Positions 1 through 8,763 are shown, counted from the stretch's first letter. The stretch is 64,000 nt of DNA from Papillibacter cinnamivorans DSM 12816 (GCF_900176335.1 NZ_FWXW01000004.1:284714-348713); one strand, 5' to 3'. Notes: generated by a model from the letters alone, not told the origin. Numbers and translations: made by a program.

Positions 1-1583
1 AGATCGTCCGCGCTGGCGGCCCGGATGACCTTATAGACCGCGTTTTTCACGATGCTGATGGAAAGCCCTGCCGAGATTGCCTCGACGCTGGCGCCTTCCT
101 TCTGGGCCTGCTTCACCGAAGAGTTCATGAATACGGTGCACCGGGAACCCAGATTCACCGGGTGCTCGGCAAAGAGCCCCAGCTTTGCAAAATCCGCGAT
201 GGAGTAGCCCAGGGCCCGGGCGAAGGTCTCGATGAAGGAGCCGCAGCCCGAGGAGCATGCCTCGTTGAGCATGATGCTGTCCACCGCGCCGTTTCGGATC
301 TTGAAACATTTCATGTCCTGGCCGCCGATGTCGATGATGAAGTCCACGTCGGGATTGAAGTGCCGGGCCGCCCGGTAATGGGCGATGGTTTCCACGAGGC
401 CCGCGTCTACCCGGAATGCGCTTTTGATGAGATCCTCGCCGTAGCCCGTCACGGCGCTGCCCCGGATATGGATCCGGTCTCCGCACAGCTCGTGAATCTT
501 CTCCAGCTGGCCTTTGACCACCGAGACGGGATTTCCGGCGTTGGAGCTGTAATAGGTGTATAAGATCCCGCCTTCCGGCGTGATGAGCGTAAGCTTGGTG
601 GTGGTGCTCCCCGCGTCGATGCCCAGATACGCGTCGCCCTCGTAGGTATCCGGATCTATCATCCCGGGAGCATTGGCGTTGTGCCTTTTGAGAAATGCGT
701 CGTATTCCGCCCGGTCTTTGAAAAGGGGCGGGAGAGTGTCCGCCATGGAGGTGCTGTCCACCGCCTCCTCCAGCTTGCGGAACATGGTTTCAAAGGGCAT
801 GGGCTCATAGTCGGCGGCGCACAGGGCGGCGCCGATGGCGGCAAAGCAGTCCCCGTTCTCCGGGAAAATGGCGTGCTCCTCGTCCAGGTGCAGGGTCTCC
901 GTGAAGCGCTCCCGCAGCCCTTTGAGAAAATGCAGCGGCCCACCCAGAAAGACCACTTTGCCGGAAAGCTCCCTGCCCTGGGTCAGGCCCGAGATGGTCT
1001 GGTCCACCACCGCCTGGAAGATGGAGGCCGCCACGTCCTCCTTGCGCCCGCCCTGGTTGAGGATGGGCTGGATGTCCGATTTGGCGAACACGCCGCAGCG
1101 GGAGGCGATGGGATAGATCTTTTCGTGCTTTAAAGAAAGCGCATCCAGCTCCTCCACCGAGATGTTCATGAGGGTTGCCATCTGGTCGATGAAGGCGCCG
1201 GTGCCGCCTGCGCAGGAGCCGTTCATCCTCTCCTCCAGGCTGCCCTTGAAGAAGATGATCTTGGCGTCCTCGCCCCCCAGCTCGATCACGGCGTCCGTGT
1301 CCGGGATATACTCCCGCACGGCCGCGGCGGTGGCGTACACCTCCTGGACGAAGGGAAGGGAGCTGGCCTTGGCCACGCCCAGGCCGGCCGAACCCGTGAT
1401 CAGCATGCGCACCTGCCGCCCGGAAAGCATTTCCTGGATCCCCCGGAGGATCTCGCAGGTTTTTTCCCGAACCTTGGAAAAATGCCGCTCGTAGGAGCGG
1501 AACAGAAGCGTTCCGTCCCCGTCCAGCACCACCACCTTCACGGTGGTGGAGCCGATATCGATTCCTATTTTTAAATTCGTCAT
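1..1583 (-). CDS. Acyl-CoA dehydratase activase (BadF/BcrA ATPase family), 3' end outside window
   Basis: The first 527 codons run off the left edge. Two tandem ASKHA-type ATPase domains are visible: one opens with [13 protein letters not shown] near the N-terminus, the second with [15 protein letters not shown] about 310 residues later. Each carries the paired cysteine motifs that in HgdC-type activators hold a bridging 4Fe-4S cluster ([11 protein letters not shown] and [18 protein letters not shown] and GSRCTVF). Such proteins use ATP to inject an electron into 2-hydroxyacyl-CoA dehydratases during amino-acid fermentation. The tandem layout matches the long form that is normally about 1,400 residues and fused to dehydratase-like and DUF2229 regions, so much of the gene is probably missing. 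The ATG at 1583 is the only start upstream of the first motif. The dehydratase partner is not in the window. Confidence 0.9.
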   Translation of the reverse strand, partial: MTNLKIGIDIGSTTVKVVVLDGDGTLLFRSYERHFSKVREKTCEILRGIQEMLSGRQVRMLITGSAGLGVAKASSLPFVQEVYATAAAVREYIPDTDAVIELGGEDAKIIFFKGSLEERMNGSCAGGTGAFIDQMATLMNISVEELDALSLKHEKIYPIASRCGVFAKSDIQPILNQGGRKEDVAASIFQAVVDQTISGLTQGRELSGKVVFLGGPLHFLKGLRERFTETLHLDEEHAIFPENGDCFAAIGAALCAADYEPMPFETMFRKLEEAVDSTSMADTLPPLFKDRAEYDAFLKRHNANAPGMIDPDTYEGDAYLGIDAGSTTTKLTLITPEGGILYTYYSSNAGNPVSVVKGQLEKIHELCGDRIHIRGSAVTGYGEDLIKSAFRVDAGLVETIAHYRAARHFNPDVDFIIDIGGQDMKCFKIRNGAVDSIMLNEACSSGCGSFIETFARALGYSIADFAKLGLFAEHPVNLGSRCTVFMNSSVKQAQKEGASVEAISAGLSISIVKNAVYKVIRAASADD

Positions 1584-1615
1584 ACTTTCACCTTAAACAA
1601 TTGCCGTTTCTTTTA

Positions 1616-1706
1616 TACTGATATCCCGCTGAAGGGCGGAAAATTTCCTCGCAAAGATGCCTGCTTTTTAGTGGGATATCAGTATTACAATGCTGATTGT
1701 AATACT
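1616..1706. repeat. Nested inverted repeats upstream of the activase gene
   Basis: Two palindromes abut. TACTGATATCCCGCT at 1616-1630 matches its inverse at 1670-1684 with one mismatch. AGTATTACAAT at 1681-1691 is a perfect inverse of 1696-1706 with a 4-base spacer. They lie 33-123 bases upstream of the activase start, where an operator or leader structure would sit. No regulator can be assigned. Confidence 0.6.
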
Positions 1707-1775
1707 AAACGAAATAAATTTGTTTTTCAACCATTCAATTTTATTTGTGGAATCGGGAACAGATGGTGAGACACT

Positions 1776-1805
1776 GAAAAACCGGGCGGCTGCTCAGCCG
1801 CCCGG
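1776..1805 (-). terminator. Rho-independent terminator
   Basis: Perfect 10-bp GC-rich stem (1782-1791 with 1796-1805, 4-base loop) followed on the minus strand by TTTTTC. It lies about 70 bases beyond the stop of the membrane-protein gene at 1876. Confidence 0.75.
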
Positions 1806-1875
1806 GTCAGCTTGCGGTAGTTTTCGTCCGCCTGCGCGGGCGAACAGCCCGTTGGTTAATCTGCCGCCTCCGCCG

Positions 1876-2670
1876 CTACATCATTTTGACGGTGTAATAT
1901 ACCGCTAGGACGAACAGATAGCCCACCAGGACAAATATGGCGTAATACGCTGCCGTCGCGCCGAACAGGAGCATTGCGGCCAGAGAGGCGGCGGAAAAAA
2001 GCAAAGTGGAAAAAAGGGATATGTAACTGGCTCCCGCGGGAAATATGGATACCGTTTTGTTCCCTAAACTCAGGGAACCCTTTCTGGCCCGAAGCAGGAG
2101 GAAGGCGATGAGGCAGAGTACCAGAACTGCGGCGAAAATCCCGGCGGCAAGATGGATCACCGTTCCCCAGATCTCGCTGCCGGTTCCCTTGCGGTAAAGC
2201 CACAGAACCAGGATTCCCGCTCCGATCAAAACCGAGCTTACGAAGAACTCCCGCTGGTAAAGGTAGTAGATAAGGGCCAGTATGGCGACGATGGGGATCA
2301 CGCCGCAGAGAATGATAATCCCGTTGGGATAAAAAGCGTTGATGAATAAAACGCAGAGGGAGGTGAGGCCGGACAGGACGGCCAGACGGACGCCGTAGCG
2401 CGCCCTGCCTGCCTTTCTGGCCGCGATCGCCCATATGACGCCCGCCGCGGCGCCCGCCGCGCCCACATAGACCAGTTTGGTCATGACGTGGTAGACGGCG
2501 ACGATGGTGTCCGCGCTGGATTTTACGTAAAACTTATAGCAAAGCAGAAGCAGCAGCTCCGCCGCCACCGCGATGCCGAAAAGCCATAGAATTTTGTTGA
2601 AAACCAGGTCGTCCCGTTCCTTTGTGGACATTTTCCTGTCTTTTTTTGCCGTCGCGGCCTTTTTTGTCAT
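1876..2670 (-). CDS. Polytopic membrane protein of unknown function
   Basis: 264 residues. A lysine-rich cytoplasmic N-terminus (MTKKAATAKKDRK) is followed by about seven or eight hydrophobic segments, for example FGIAVAAELLLLLCY and GIAVAAE-like repeats rich in Ala, Leu and Val, ending in YTVKMM. No catalytic or binding motif is recognised. The start at 2670 is chosen because GGAGG sits 7 bases upstream; an earlier in-frame ATG at 2727 lacks a ribosome site. The gene stands alone between its own terminator and the hydrogenase-like gene. Function cannot be inferred from context. Confidence 0.75.
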   Translation of the reverse strand: MTKKAATAKKDRKMSTKERDDLVFNKILWLFGIAVAAELLLLLCYKFYVKSSADTIVAVYHVMTKLVYVGAAGAAAGVIWAIAARKAGRARYGVRLAVLSGLTSLCVLFINAFYPNGIIILCGVIPIVAILALIYYLYQREFFVSSVLIGAGILVLWLYRKGTGSEIWGTVIHLAAGIFAAVLVLCLIAFLLLRARKGSLSLGNKTVSIFPAGASYISLFSTLLFSAASLAAMLLFGATAAYYAIFVLVGYLFVLAVYYTVKMM

Positions 2671-2860
2671 TCGGGTATCCTCCAAAAGATGAGGGCGGCA
2701 AAACAGCTTTGCCCCCTCAAAATCCATAGCAGCATTGTATCAGATTCCCAGGGTGTTTGCAATACCAAAACAAGGCACCGAGCCTCGGAGCGGAAGAGCC
2801 GGGACGCTTGGACGAACGCGCATTGCGCGCCCCCGGGGAAACATGGGTATTCCCCTGCTC

Positions 2861-2886
2861 CCGCCGAAAAACATGATTTTCGGCGG
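2861..2886 (-). terminator. Hairpin directly after the hydrogenase-like gene
   Basis: Perfect 10-bp stem (2861-2870 with 2877-2886) starts immediately beyond the stop codon. No U-tract follows, so it may stabilise the mRNA end rather than terminate. A second small hairpin (GGGGAA/TTCCCC) follows at about 2834-2855. Confidence 0.4.
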
Positions 2887-4131
2887 CTAAAAGTTCCGGG
2901 TAAAGAGACCGTGCTCTTCCAGAAGGCCCTCTACCGTGTCGAATCCCAGCCGGTGAAGAAGATCGATGACATAGGGGTTGTCGATGGGAGTGGGATAGGC
3001 GGCGCCGTCCCCGTATTCGTTGACACTCTCCCGACCCTCCTCCCGGGGAAGGATGGCTTTGGGTCCGCCGACGCAGCCGCCGACGCAGCCCATGCCCTCG
3101 ATGAAGTTTGCATCGTTGTCTCCGGCTAAAAGGGCTGACAGCAAGGCCCTGCAGCCGGGAATGCCGTCTGCCTGGCGGGCCTTCACCGTGATGGACCGGC
3201 CGGGATTGAGCCGCCGGACGGTCTCCTGCATCGCCTCGCTGACGCCGCCGGTCCGGGCGTAGATTCTGCCGCTTTTAGAGGAGTGGTCCCGGGAATCCTC
3301 TTCCATCTCGCCGGGGTTGATCTGGAAAAACTCGAAGATATCCCGCATCTCCTGGAAGGTGAGGACAAAGTCCACCGCGTCGGCGATGTCCGGCTCCCGG
3401 GCCTCCGCCTTTTTGGCGATGCAAGGGCCTATAAAGATAGTGGTCGCGTTGGGCTCCAGCTTTTTCACCGCCCTGCCGCAGGCTACCATGGGAGAGACGG
3501 CGCCGGGCAGATTGGGCACCAGCTGGTGGTATACCTTTCGGATCATTGCGATCCAGATGGGGCAGCAGCAGCTGGTGAGGAGAAAATCCTTGTCCGTGAG
3601 GATGGTCCTGTCGAACTCCAGAGCCTCCTTGAGAGTGAGGATGTCCGCAAACAGGGCCACCTCCACCATGCCGGAAAACCCCAGCTTTTTAAAGGCGCTG
3701 CGCAGTTTTCCGGGGGTGACCGCAGGGCCCAGCTGTCCGATAAAGGCGGGGGCCACCAGGGCGTAGACGGGGCCTTCCGCCCGGTTGACTGCGGCGAGGG
3801 CAGGCAGGATGTCCCGGCTTTCGATGAGGTTTTTCGCGTTGCACCGTTCGATGCACTCCCCGCAGCCTACGCAGCGATCCTTGTCCACCACCATGTTGCC
3901 CTTTTCGTCCCTTTTCAGGGCGTCGAACAGGCAGTTGGCGGCGCAGGCGGCGTCTTCCCCGCAGCCGCATTCCCCGATACGCCAGACGGGCGCGTGTTTT
4001 TCCGGACGGAACAGGCAGTCCAGATGGTGGGGATCGAAATCCTCCTTCCGGATCTGCTCCAGTTCCGCTTCCGTTCTGTTTTCCGCGGCGGCCTTTACCA
4101 GACGGCCGTATAACTCGTTGAAAGACTGCAT
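2887..4131 (-). CDS. [FeFe]-hydrogenase-like protein with 4Fe-4S ferredoxin motifs
   Basis: 414 residues. A short N-terminal region has cysteine clusters CGCGEDAACAANC (about 55-67) and CVGCGECIERC (about 87-97), the latter typical of 4Fe-4S ferredoxins. The H-cluster domain follows, with variants of the three signature loops: TSCCCPIW (about 186-193), GPCIAKKAE (about 235-243) and GMGCVGGCVGGP (about 350). All cysteines needed to bind an H-cluster appear present, but TSCCCP and GPC replace the TSCCP and MPC of the well-studied catalytic enzymes. This resembles the less-studied putative sensory or group D-like forms. The start at 4131 (MQSFNELYG) has AAAGGA upstream; the upstream ATG at 4164 has no ribosome site. 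No maturase or partner subunit is nearby. Confidence 0.85.
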   Translation of the reverse strand: MQSFNELYGRLVKAAAENRTEAELEQIRKEDFDPHHLDCLFRPEKHAPVWRIGECGCGEDAACAANCLFDALKRDEKGNMVVDKDRCVGCGECIERCNAKNLIESRDILPALAAVNRAEGPVYALVAPAFIGQLGPAVTPGKLRSAFKKLGFSGMVEVALFADILTLKEALEFDRTILTDKDFLLTSCCCPIWIAMIRKVYHQLVPNLPGAVSPMVACGRAVKKLEPNATTIFIGPCIAKKAEAREPDIADAVDFVLTFQEMRDIFEFFQINPGEMEEDSRDHSSKSGRIYARTGGVSEAMQETVRRLNPGRSITVKARQADGIPGCRALLSALLAGDNDANFIEGMGCVGGCVGGPKAILPREEGRESVNEYGDGAAYPTPIDNPYVIDLLHRLGFDTVEGLLEEHGLFTRNF

Positions 4132-4206
4132 ATCCCGATTCCTTTCCCAATCCGTCCCGCGCATCGGCGGGAATGTTTATACCCGCCCGGCGGGGGCGGG
4201 TCTGAG

Positions 4207-4764
4207 TTACTTCCCTGTCCTGCAAAAGCAGGAGTTGATATGGTCGTTCACGATCCCCGTGGCCTGAAGGTGGGCGTAGACGACGGTGGAACCCATGAAC
4301 TGAAAGCCCCGGGCCTTCAGATCCCGGCTCACCCGGTCGGAAAGCTCCGTTGTGGCGGGGATCTCGGCTATGCTCTCATAGTTTCCCGTGACCGGAATTC
4401 CATTCACAAAGCCCCAGATGTATCGGTCGAAGCTGCCGAATTCCCGCTGAATCTCCAGAAATCCTTTGGCGTTGGCGATGGAAGCCCGGATCTTCATCCG
4501 GTTCCGGATGATTCCGGGATCGGCAAGGAGCGCTTCCACCTTGGCCTCGTCATAGGCTGCCACCTTGACAGGATCAAACCCGTCGTAAGCTCTCCTGTAG
4601 TTTTCCCTCTTTTTGAGAACCGTAAGCCAGCTCAGGCCGGCCTGAGCCGCTTCCAGGACCAGAAATTCAAAGTGTTTTCTGTCGTCGTGAACGGGGATGC
4701 CCCACTCCTCGTCGTGATACCGGATGTAGAGCTCCCCGTTAAGGCACCAGGGACAGCGATTCAT
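4207..4764 (-). CDS. tag: DNA-3-methyladenine glycosylase I
   Basis: 185 residues, the usual length of TagI. It excises 3-methyladenine from alkylated DNA in base excision repair. The protein opens MNRCPWC and keeps the zinc snap residues C4 and H17 plus the C-terminal NDHINSCFC. It also has the core YHDEEWGIP, LVLEAAQAGLSW and the RNRMKI region of the helix-hairpin-helix fold. GGGAGG lies upstream of the ATG. A GC-rich hairpin at 4181-4201 follows the stop codon. Confidence 0.95.
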   Translation of the reverse strand: MNRCPWCLNGELYIRYHDEEWGIPVHDDRKHFEFLVLEAAQAGLSWLTVLKKRENYRRAYDGFDPVKVAAYDEAKVEALLADPGIIRNRMKIRASIANAKGFLEIQREFGSFDRYIWGFVNGIPVTGNYESIAEIPATTELSDRVSRDLKARGFQFMGSTVVYAHLQATGIVNDHINSCFCRTGK

Positions 4765-4799
4765 GGCGGGTTCCTCCCTGCGGAATTAATTCATGACTG

Positions 4800-5036
4800 C
4801 TGAACCATTCAAAAACACAACAATACCAATGTTTAAACAGTGCTTTTGAATGATTCAGGTGCAAGGTTTTTGTGCGATTCCACTCAAAAACCGTGCACCG
4901 TGACTTTGCGGCGTGTGTCCGCAAAGTCACACAGGAAGTCAATCAATGCATCTGAAACGGAAAAACGCCCTCGTTTTGCCGTCAAAAAGAGCAACGGTTG
5001 CTCTTTTTGCAAATGCGTTTCAAAAAAACGCATTTG
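4800..5036. repeat. Chain of six nearly abutting hairpins
   Basis: The whole gap between tag and the Fur-family gene is built of inverted repeats. The arms are: 4801-4818/4840-4857 (two mismatches); 4858-4872/4885-4899 (one mismatch); 4900-4911/4919-4930 (perfect); 4958-4967/4972-4981 (one mismatch); 4983-4995/4997-5009 (perfect); and 5010-5020/5026-5036 (perfect). The last two could act as tandem terminators for the Fur-family gene, since the stem at 4983-5009 ends in CTTTTTG on the minus strand. Six in a row is more than termination needs. No credible coding frame is present. Confidence 0.7.
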
Positions 5037-5047
5037 TTCAGTGGACA

Positions 5048-5485
5048 TTATTTTTCACGGCCCTTCTCCTGGCATTCCGGGCAGTATCCGTAAATATCCA
5101 GCCGGTGCCCCGCAATGGAGTACCGGGTTTCGTCGGCAAGGGATTTTTCATAGGCCTCCAGGGGGCAGTGCCGGATGGACAGTATCTTTTTACAGCCAAG
5201 GCACACCAGATAATGGGTGTGGAGCATGCGGTTGAGTTCGAACAGCGCCCGGCCGTCCCCCGTGATGTGAAGCTTTGTGGCAAGACCCTTTTCCGCCAGA
5301 ACCTCCAGGGTCCGGTACACGGTGGAGAGATTTGCGGAAACGCCCCTGTCTTTCAGCCGAAGGAAAACCTCCTCCGCCGCCAGGGGCTGGCTGCTCTGTC
5401 CCAGGATATCCAGCACGGCCACCCGATGCCTGGTGTTTTTCAAGCCGCTTTGTTTAAGATGCTCCCCGTAATCCGACGGCGTCAT
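5048..5485 (-). CDS. Fur-family metal-responsive repressor, probably Zur
   Basis: 145 residues. The N-terminal winged helix (SGLKNTRHRVAVLDIL, VSANLSTVYRTLEVL) is followed by the Fur dimerisation domain with HTHYLVCLGCKK and a second CPECQ pair, which form the structural zinc site. Fur, Zur and PerR cannot be separated by motifs alone. A 21-bp palindromic site 110 bases upstream recurs, in the same orientation relative to the gene, in front of the zinc transporter genes at 59.5 kb, which argues for Zur with autoregulation. The start at 5485 has GGGAGGG 6-7 bases upstream; the longer frame to 5653 crosses the operator and promoter. A hairpin chain follows the gene. Confidence 0.85.
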   Translation of the reverse strand: MTPSDYGEHLKQSGLKNTRHRVAVLDILGQSSQPLAAEEVFLRLKDRGVSANLSTVYRTLEVLAEKGLATKLHITGDGRALFELNRMLHTHYLVCLGCKKILSIRHCPLEAYEKSLADETRYSIAGHRLDIYGYCPECQEKGREK

Positions 5486-5594
5486 GGAAATCCCTCCCAT
5501 CGATTGAAAACGCGCGGGTATCGGAGTAAGGCCGGAAACCGGTTTCCGGATGCGGCAGATTCCGCTGCGGATCCACAGTCCGGCGAAAACGGCC

Positions 5595-5653
5595 ACTTGC
5601 GAATCATTTGCATTTAGAAATACTATTTTATACCGGCTGGTGGATTCTGTCAA
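5595..5653 (-). promoter_or_regulatory. Promoter and Zur/Fur-type operator of the Fur-family gene
   Basis: On the minus strand TTGACA (5653-5648), a 17-base spacer and TAAAAT (5630-5625) form a strong sigma-A promoter. Just downstream, 5595-5615 contains the near-palindrome TGCGAATCATTTGCA (as read on the plus strand, 5598-5612). The same 15 bases occur at 59500-59514 beside znuA. The position over the transcription start fits repression. Confidence 0.75.
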
Positions 5654-5727
5654 TATCGGAGGAAGAAAGAGGAAAGTTCAGATACTGTCCGGATACAAAA
5701 TTTATAGAGTGTTCGTAGCAAATAGAA

Positions 5728-5760
5728 CGGGGAGGAAGAAATCTGATTTCTTCCTCCCCG
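5728..5760 (-). terminator. Rho-independent terminator of the hydroxyacyl-CoA dehydrogenase gene
   Basis: Perfect 15-bp stem (5728-5742 with 5746-5760, loop CTG), followed on the minus strand by TTCTATTT. It lies 33 bases beyond the stop codon at 5793. Confidence 0.75.
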
Positions 5761-5792
5761 GTATTTGAGTGAAAAAACGGATTTGCCAGAAA

Positions 5793-6752
5793 TTAAAGTT
5801 TGCCGTGATATTTCAGCAGCTGAACCAGTCCGACATCGCGCCACTTGGCCAGCTCTTGGTCGTCCCGTCCGGTTCCGGGAGTCCTGTGCTTCAGCTCTTC
5901 GGCAACGCCCGGCACGGCGTAGTTGGCCGCATACCCCTCGGGGATTTCGGTCCAGGTTGCCATATCTTCATACCAGGCCTTGGTGGTGGGTCCGATATGA
6001 TCCAGCAGGAATTTGATTCCGCCCTTGCCGCCGCCCAGCTCTCCGCAGAGGTGCGGGCCCATGAGGCCCCAGCGCAGGCCCGGACCGAACACGACGGCCT
6101 TGTCCACGTCTTCCACGGTGCAAACGCCCCGGAGCACCAGCTCGTAAGCTTCGCGGTTCACCGCCACCTGGATCCGGTTGCAGATAAAGCCCGGGCATTC
6201 CTTGTTGAGGACCACCGGCTCCTTGCCCATTTCGCGGTAGAAGGCTACCGCTTTGTCCAGGGCTTCCTGAGAGGTGTGTTTTCCTTTGACCAGCTCCACC
6301 AGGGGAATGAGGTGAACGGGATTGTAGGGATGGCCGCCCACGATGCGCTCCGGGTGCTTGGCATATGCCGCGATGTCCGAAACGAGAAGGCCCGAGGTGC
6401 TGGAACCGATGATGGCGTCCGGCTTGCAGTATTCTTCGATGGTTTTGATGATGGACTGCTTGATGGCGATGTTTTCCGGCCCGTTTTCCTGGATGAACTC
6501 GGCGTCCTTAACGGCTTCCTTTACGTCGCTGGTGTACTTTGCCCGCTTCACGCAGTCGGCGTACTGCGCGTCGTCAAGAACCTTCATTTCCTTGTAGAAA
6601 TCCAGCATGGCGGTAATCCGAGCCTTGGCGTCCGCCAGTTTGGCTTCGTCCAGATCGTACAGGGTTACGTTTACGCCCTTAATCAGGAAGTTGACTCCCC
6701 ACGCGCTTCCGATGAGTCCCGTGCCGAAGCAGGTTACATTTTTGATACCCAT
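5793..6752 (-). CDS. 3-hydroxyacyl-CoA dehydrogenase family protein (NAD-dependent)
   Basis: 319 residues. The N-terminal Rossmann fold has the NAD motif GTGLIG at about residues 10-15 and an acidic strand end (LYDLDE). It is followed by the STSGLLVSDIA and GGHPYNPVHLIPLVELV segments and the C-terminal helical domain with CPGFICNRIQ. The His-Pro-Tyr-Asn-Pro motif suits the carnitine dehydrogenase / L-gulonate dehydrogenase / short 3-hydroxybutyryl-CoA dehydrogenase branch, so the exact substrate is open. GGAGG precedes the ATG. The gene is monocistronic, with its own consensus promoter 180 bases upstream and a terminator behind it. Confidence 0.85.
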   Translation of the reverse strand: MGIKNVTCFGTGLIGSAWGVNFLIKGVNVTLYDLDEAKLADAKARITAMLDFYKEMKVLDDAQYADCVKRAKYTSDVKEAVKDAEFIQENGPENIAIKQSIIKTIEEYCKPDAIIGSSTSGLLVSDIAAYAKHPERIVGGHPYNPVHLIPLVELVKGKHTSQEALDKAVAFYREMGKEPVVLNKECPGFICNRIQVAVNREAYELVLRGVCTVEDVDKAVVFGPGLRWGLMGPHLCGELGGGKGGIKFLLDHIGPTTKAWYEDMATWTEIPEGYAANYAVPGVAEELKHRTPGTGRDDQELAKWRDVGLVQLLKYHGKL

Positions 6753-6937
6753 AATGCTCCTCCTATTTCATATATACAGATACCGGCGGCCGCCGGGCGT
6801 TGCGCAAATGCCGCGGACATAGAAAAAACGCCTGAAGAAAGTCCGGCGGTGGGGTTTGTGCCGTGGAGCGTTCCGCTTCTTTCTAAAAGGCGGCTGCGAA
6901 AAATCTCACCGAATAATGAACGGATTACAACAAAATT

Positions 6938-6966
6938 ATTATAGAATCCGCAGAAGAATTTGTCAA
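6938..6966 (-). promoter_or_regulatory. Consensus sigma-A promoter of the dehydrogenase gene
   Basis: On the minus strand TTGACA (6966-6961), exactly 17 bases, then TATAAT (6943-6938): a perfect consensus. It predicts a leader of about 180 bases before the ATG at 6752. The rest of 6753-7127 holds no gene that can be supported. Confidence 0.85.
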
Positions 6967-7127
6967 ACGGATATCAGAAAATTTACATTTTATCTAAAAT
7001 ATCAGAAAAACAACCGCAGGGGCGTTTCATGTCCCTGCGGCCGGTCCGTCGAATAAGTCCGTCGCTTTTGCAGTTTTGCGCCCGGCTTTGTATCCCGGGA
7101 CACAAAATCCCACTGAATGAAAAGCCC

Positions 7128-7727
7128 TTACATGTCCCTGCGGCCTTCCAGCGCCCGCAGCAGCGTCGCCTCGTCCGCGTATTCCAGATGGCTTCCCACG
7201 GGGATGCCGTAGGCGAGCCGGGTCACCTTCACGCCGAAGGGTCTGAGAAGACGGGACAGATACATTGCGGTGGCCTCTCCCTCGGTGTCGGGGTTGGTGG
7301 CCATGATAACCTCGTCGACTCCCCCCGCCGCCACCCGTTCCAGAAGGGATTTGATCTGCAGGTCGTCGGGCCCCACATGGTTCATGGGAGAGATCACCCC
7401 GTGGAGCACGTGGTACCGGCCCCGGTATTCTTTTGTCCGCTCTATGGCCGCCACATCCTTGGGATCGGCCACCACGCAGACCACGGACGGGTCCCGCTTG
7501 GGATTCCGGCAGATGGGGCACAGCTCTCCGTCGGTGAGATTGCGGCAGACGGTGCAGCACGTCACGGTGCGCTTTGCCTCCAGAATGGCGTTTGCGAAAG
7601 CCTCTGCCTCCTCCGGGGGAAGAGAAAGCATATACAGGGCTAGCCGCTGGGCCGATTTTGTCCCGATCCCGGGAAGGCGCGCAAACTGCTCGGTGAGCCT
7701 GTCCAGCGCGGCGGGAAAATACTGCAT
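7128..7727 (-). CDS. recR: Recombination mediator protein RecR
   Basis: 199 residues, the family's normal size. It has an N-terminal helix-hairpin-helix (LPGIGTKSAQRLA, about 18-30), the four-cysteine zinc finger between about residues 57 and 73 (CCTVC and CPIC), and a Toprim domain (VCVVADPKDVAAIE, MATNPDTEGEATAMYL). With RecO and RecF it loads RecA at gaps. GGAGG lies 9 bases upstream of the ATG at 7727. The ATG at 7736 directly touches the ribosome site and is less likely to be the start. dnaX, often its neighbour, is absent here. Confidence 0.95.
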   Translation of the reverse strand: MQYFPAALDRLTEQFARLPGIGTKSAQRLALYMLSLPPEEAEAFANAILEAKRTVTCCTVCRNLTDGELCPICRNPKRDPSVVCVVADPKDVAAIERTKEYRGRYHVLHGVISPMNHVGPDDLQIKSLLERVAAGGVDEVIMATNPDTEGEATAMYLSRLLRPFGVKVTRLAYGIPVGSHLEYADEATLLRALEGRRDM

Positions 7728-7855
7728 GGATTTCATCCTCCCTGAATACGGATGCCCGGCAGGGCTCCGCCCGTGAAACAAATGTGTTGAAACGGGAACA
7801 CCGGCAGATCCCGCCGGATAAACGGCCAAAAAAACAACCGGCCCTCAGAAATGCG

Positions 7856-8503
7856 TTACCCTTTCCGAAGCTCTGCAATCCTCGCCGGAATGTCCGCGGC
7901 TCCGTAAACCGAGCTGCCGGCCACCAGCACGTTCGCTCCCGCCTCGATGACGAGCCCCGCGGTGTCCGGGCCGATTCCGCCGTCCACCTCCAGCTCGCAC
8001 CCGGGATTATAGCGGTCTATCATCTCCCGTACGGCGCGGATCTTGGGAAGCTGATCGGCCATGAAAGCCTGTCCCCCGAAGCCCGGCTCCACCGTCATGA
8101 CGAGTACCATGGAGATTCCCCGGATCCAGGGTAGCAGGGCCTCGGCGGAAGTGCGGGGCTTGATGGAAAGGGCGGGGCGGACTCCGGCGGCGCGGATGGC
8201 CTCCAGGGCGGCGGTGATCTGCTCCGGCGTGTCCGCTTCGGTGTGAACGGTGAGGATGTCCGCTCCGGCGTCGGCGAAGGCCTTGATATATCGCACCGGG
8301 CGGTCGATCATCAGGTGCACGTCCAGGGGCATCGCCGTGATCTTCCGGATGGAACGGACCACCGGCACACCGATGGAGATGTTGGGGACAAAGATGCCGT
8401 CCATCACGTCCACATGGACGTAGTCCGCCGTGGAGATCCGGTCGATATCCCGCTTGAGATAGGCAAAATCGGCTGAAAGAAGGGAAGGGGCGATTTTGAT
8501 CAT
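7856..8503 (-). CDS. rpe: Ribulose-phosphate 3-epimerase
   Basis: 215 residues of TIM barrel. It interconverts ribulose 5-phosphate and xylulose 5-phosphate in the pentose phosphate pathway. Family motifs are clear: IAPSLLSADFAYL at the N-terminus, VHVDVMDGIFVPNIS with the catalytic Asp and metal His, DVHLMIDRP, VEPGFGGQ and LEVDGGIGPDT near the end. GGGAGG sits 8 bases before the ATG. It may be cotranscribed with recR, 128 bases downstream. Confidence 0.95.
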   Translation of the reverse strand: MIKIAPSLLSADFAYLKRDIDRISTADYVHVDVMDGIFVPNISIGVPVVRSIRKITAMPLDVHLMIDRPVRYIKAFADAGADILTVHTEADTPEQITAALEAIRAAGVRPALSIKPRTSAEALLPWIRGISMVLVMTVEPGFGGQAFMADQLPKIRAVREMIDRYNPGCELEVDGGIGPDTAGLVIEAGANVLVAGSSVYGAADIPARIAELRKG

Positions 8504-8715
8504 GGTTCAGTCCTCCCGGAGAAAAATCGTTGCGGTTCCCGCCTTTTCCGCTATGTTCCGCCCTTCCGCCTGCCGGCCTTCCCGGAACGGCGCGGGCGGG
8601 GGAAGCATAGGATACAGAAGGCGGCGGGACCTTCGGCCGGCCGGCGGCATCCTTCTTGCCGCTCCCACAGAGCGTCCGGCCCTGACCGGCGGGCCGCGGA
8701 GCGCCGCTTCATATA

Positions 8716-8740
8716 GGGGACGGACGGACAGTCCGTCCCC
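8716..8740 (-). terminator. Hairpin downstream of threonine deaminase
   Basis: Perfect 10-bp stem (8716-8725 with 8731-8740, 5-base loop), 24 bases beyond the stop at 8764 on the minus strand. The following bases (TATATGAAG) are only weakly U-rich. Confidence 0.5.
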
Positions 8741-8763
8741 GCTGCGTTGTCAGGCTGTGTATG

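Noticed and set aside
4800..5036. Integron attC array as explanation of the hairpin chain
   Set aside because: No integron integrase, no gene cassettes between the hairpins and no conserved attC ends.
5769..6944. Plus-strand frame of 391 codons opposite the dehydrogenase gene
   Set aside because: Long antisense frames are expected in GC-rich genes. The minus-strand protein has clear family motifs plus a consensus promoter.
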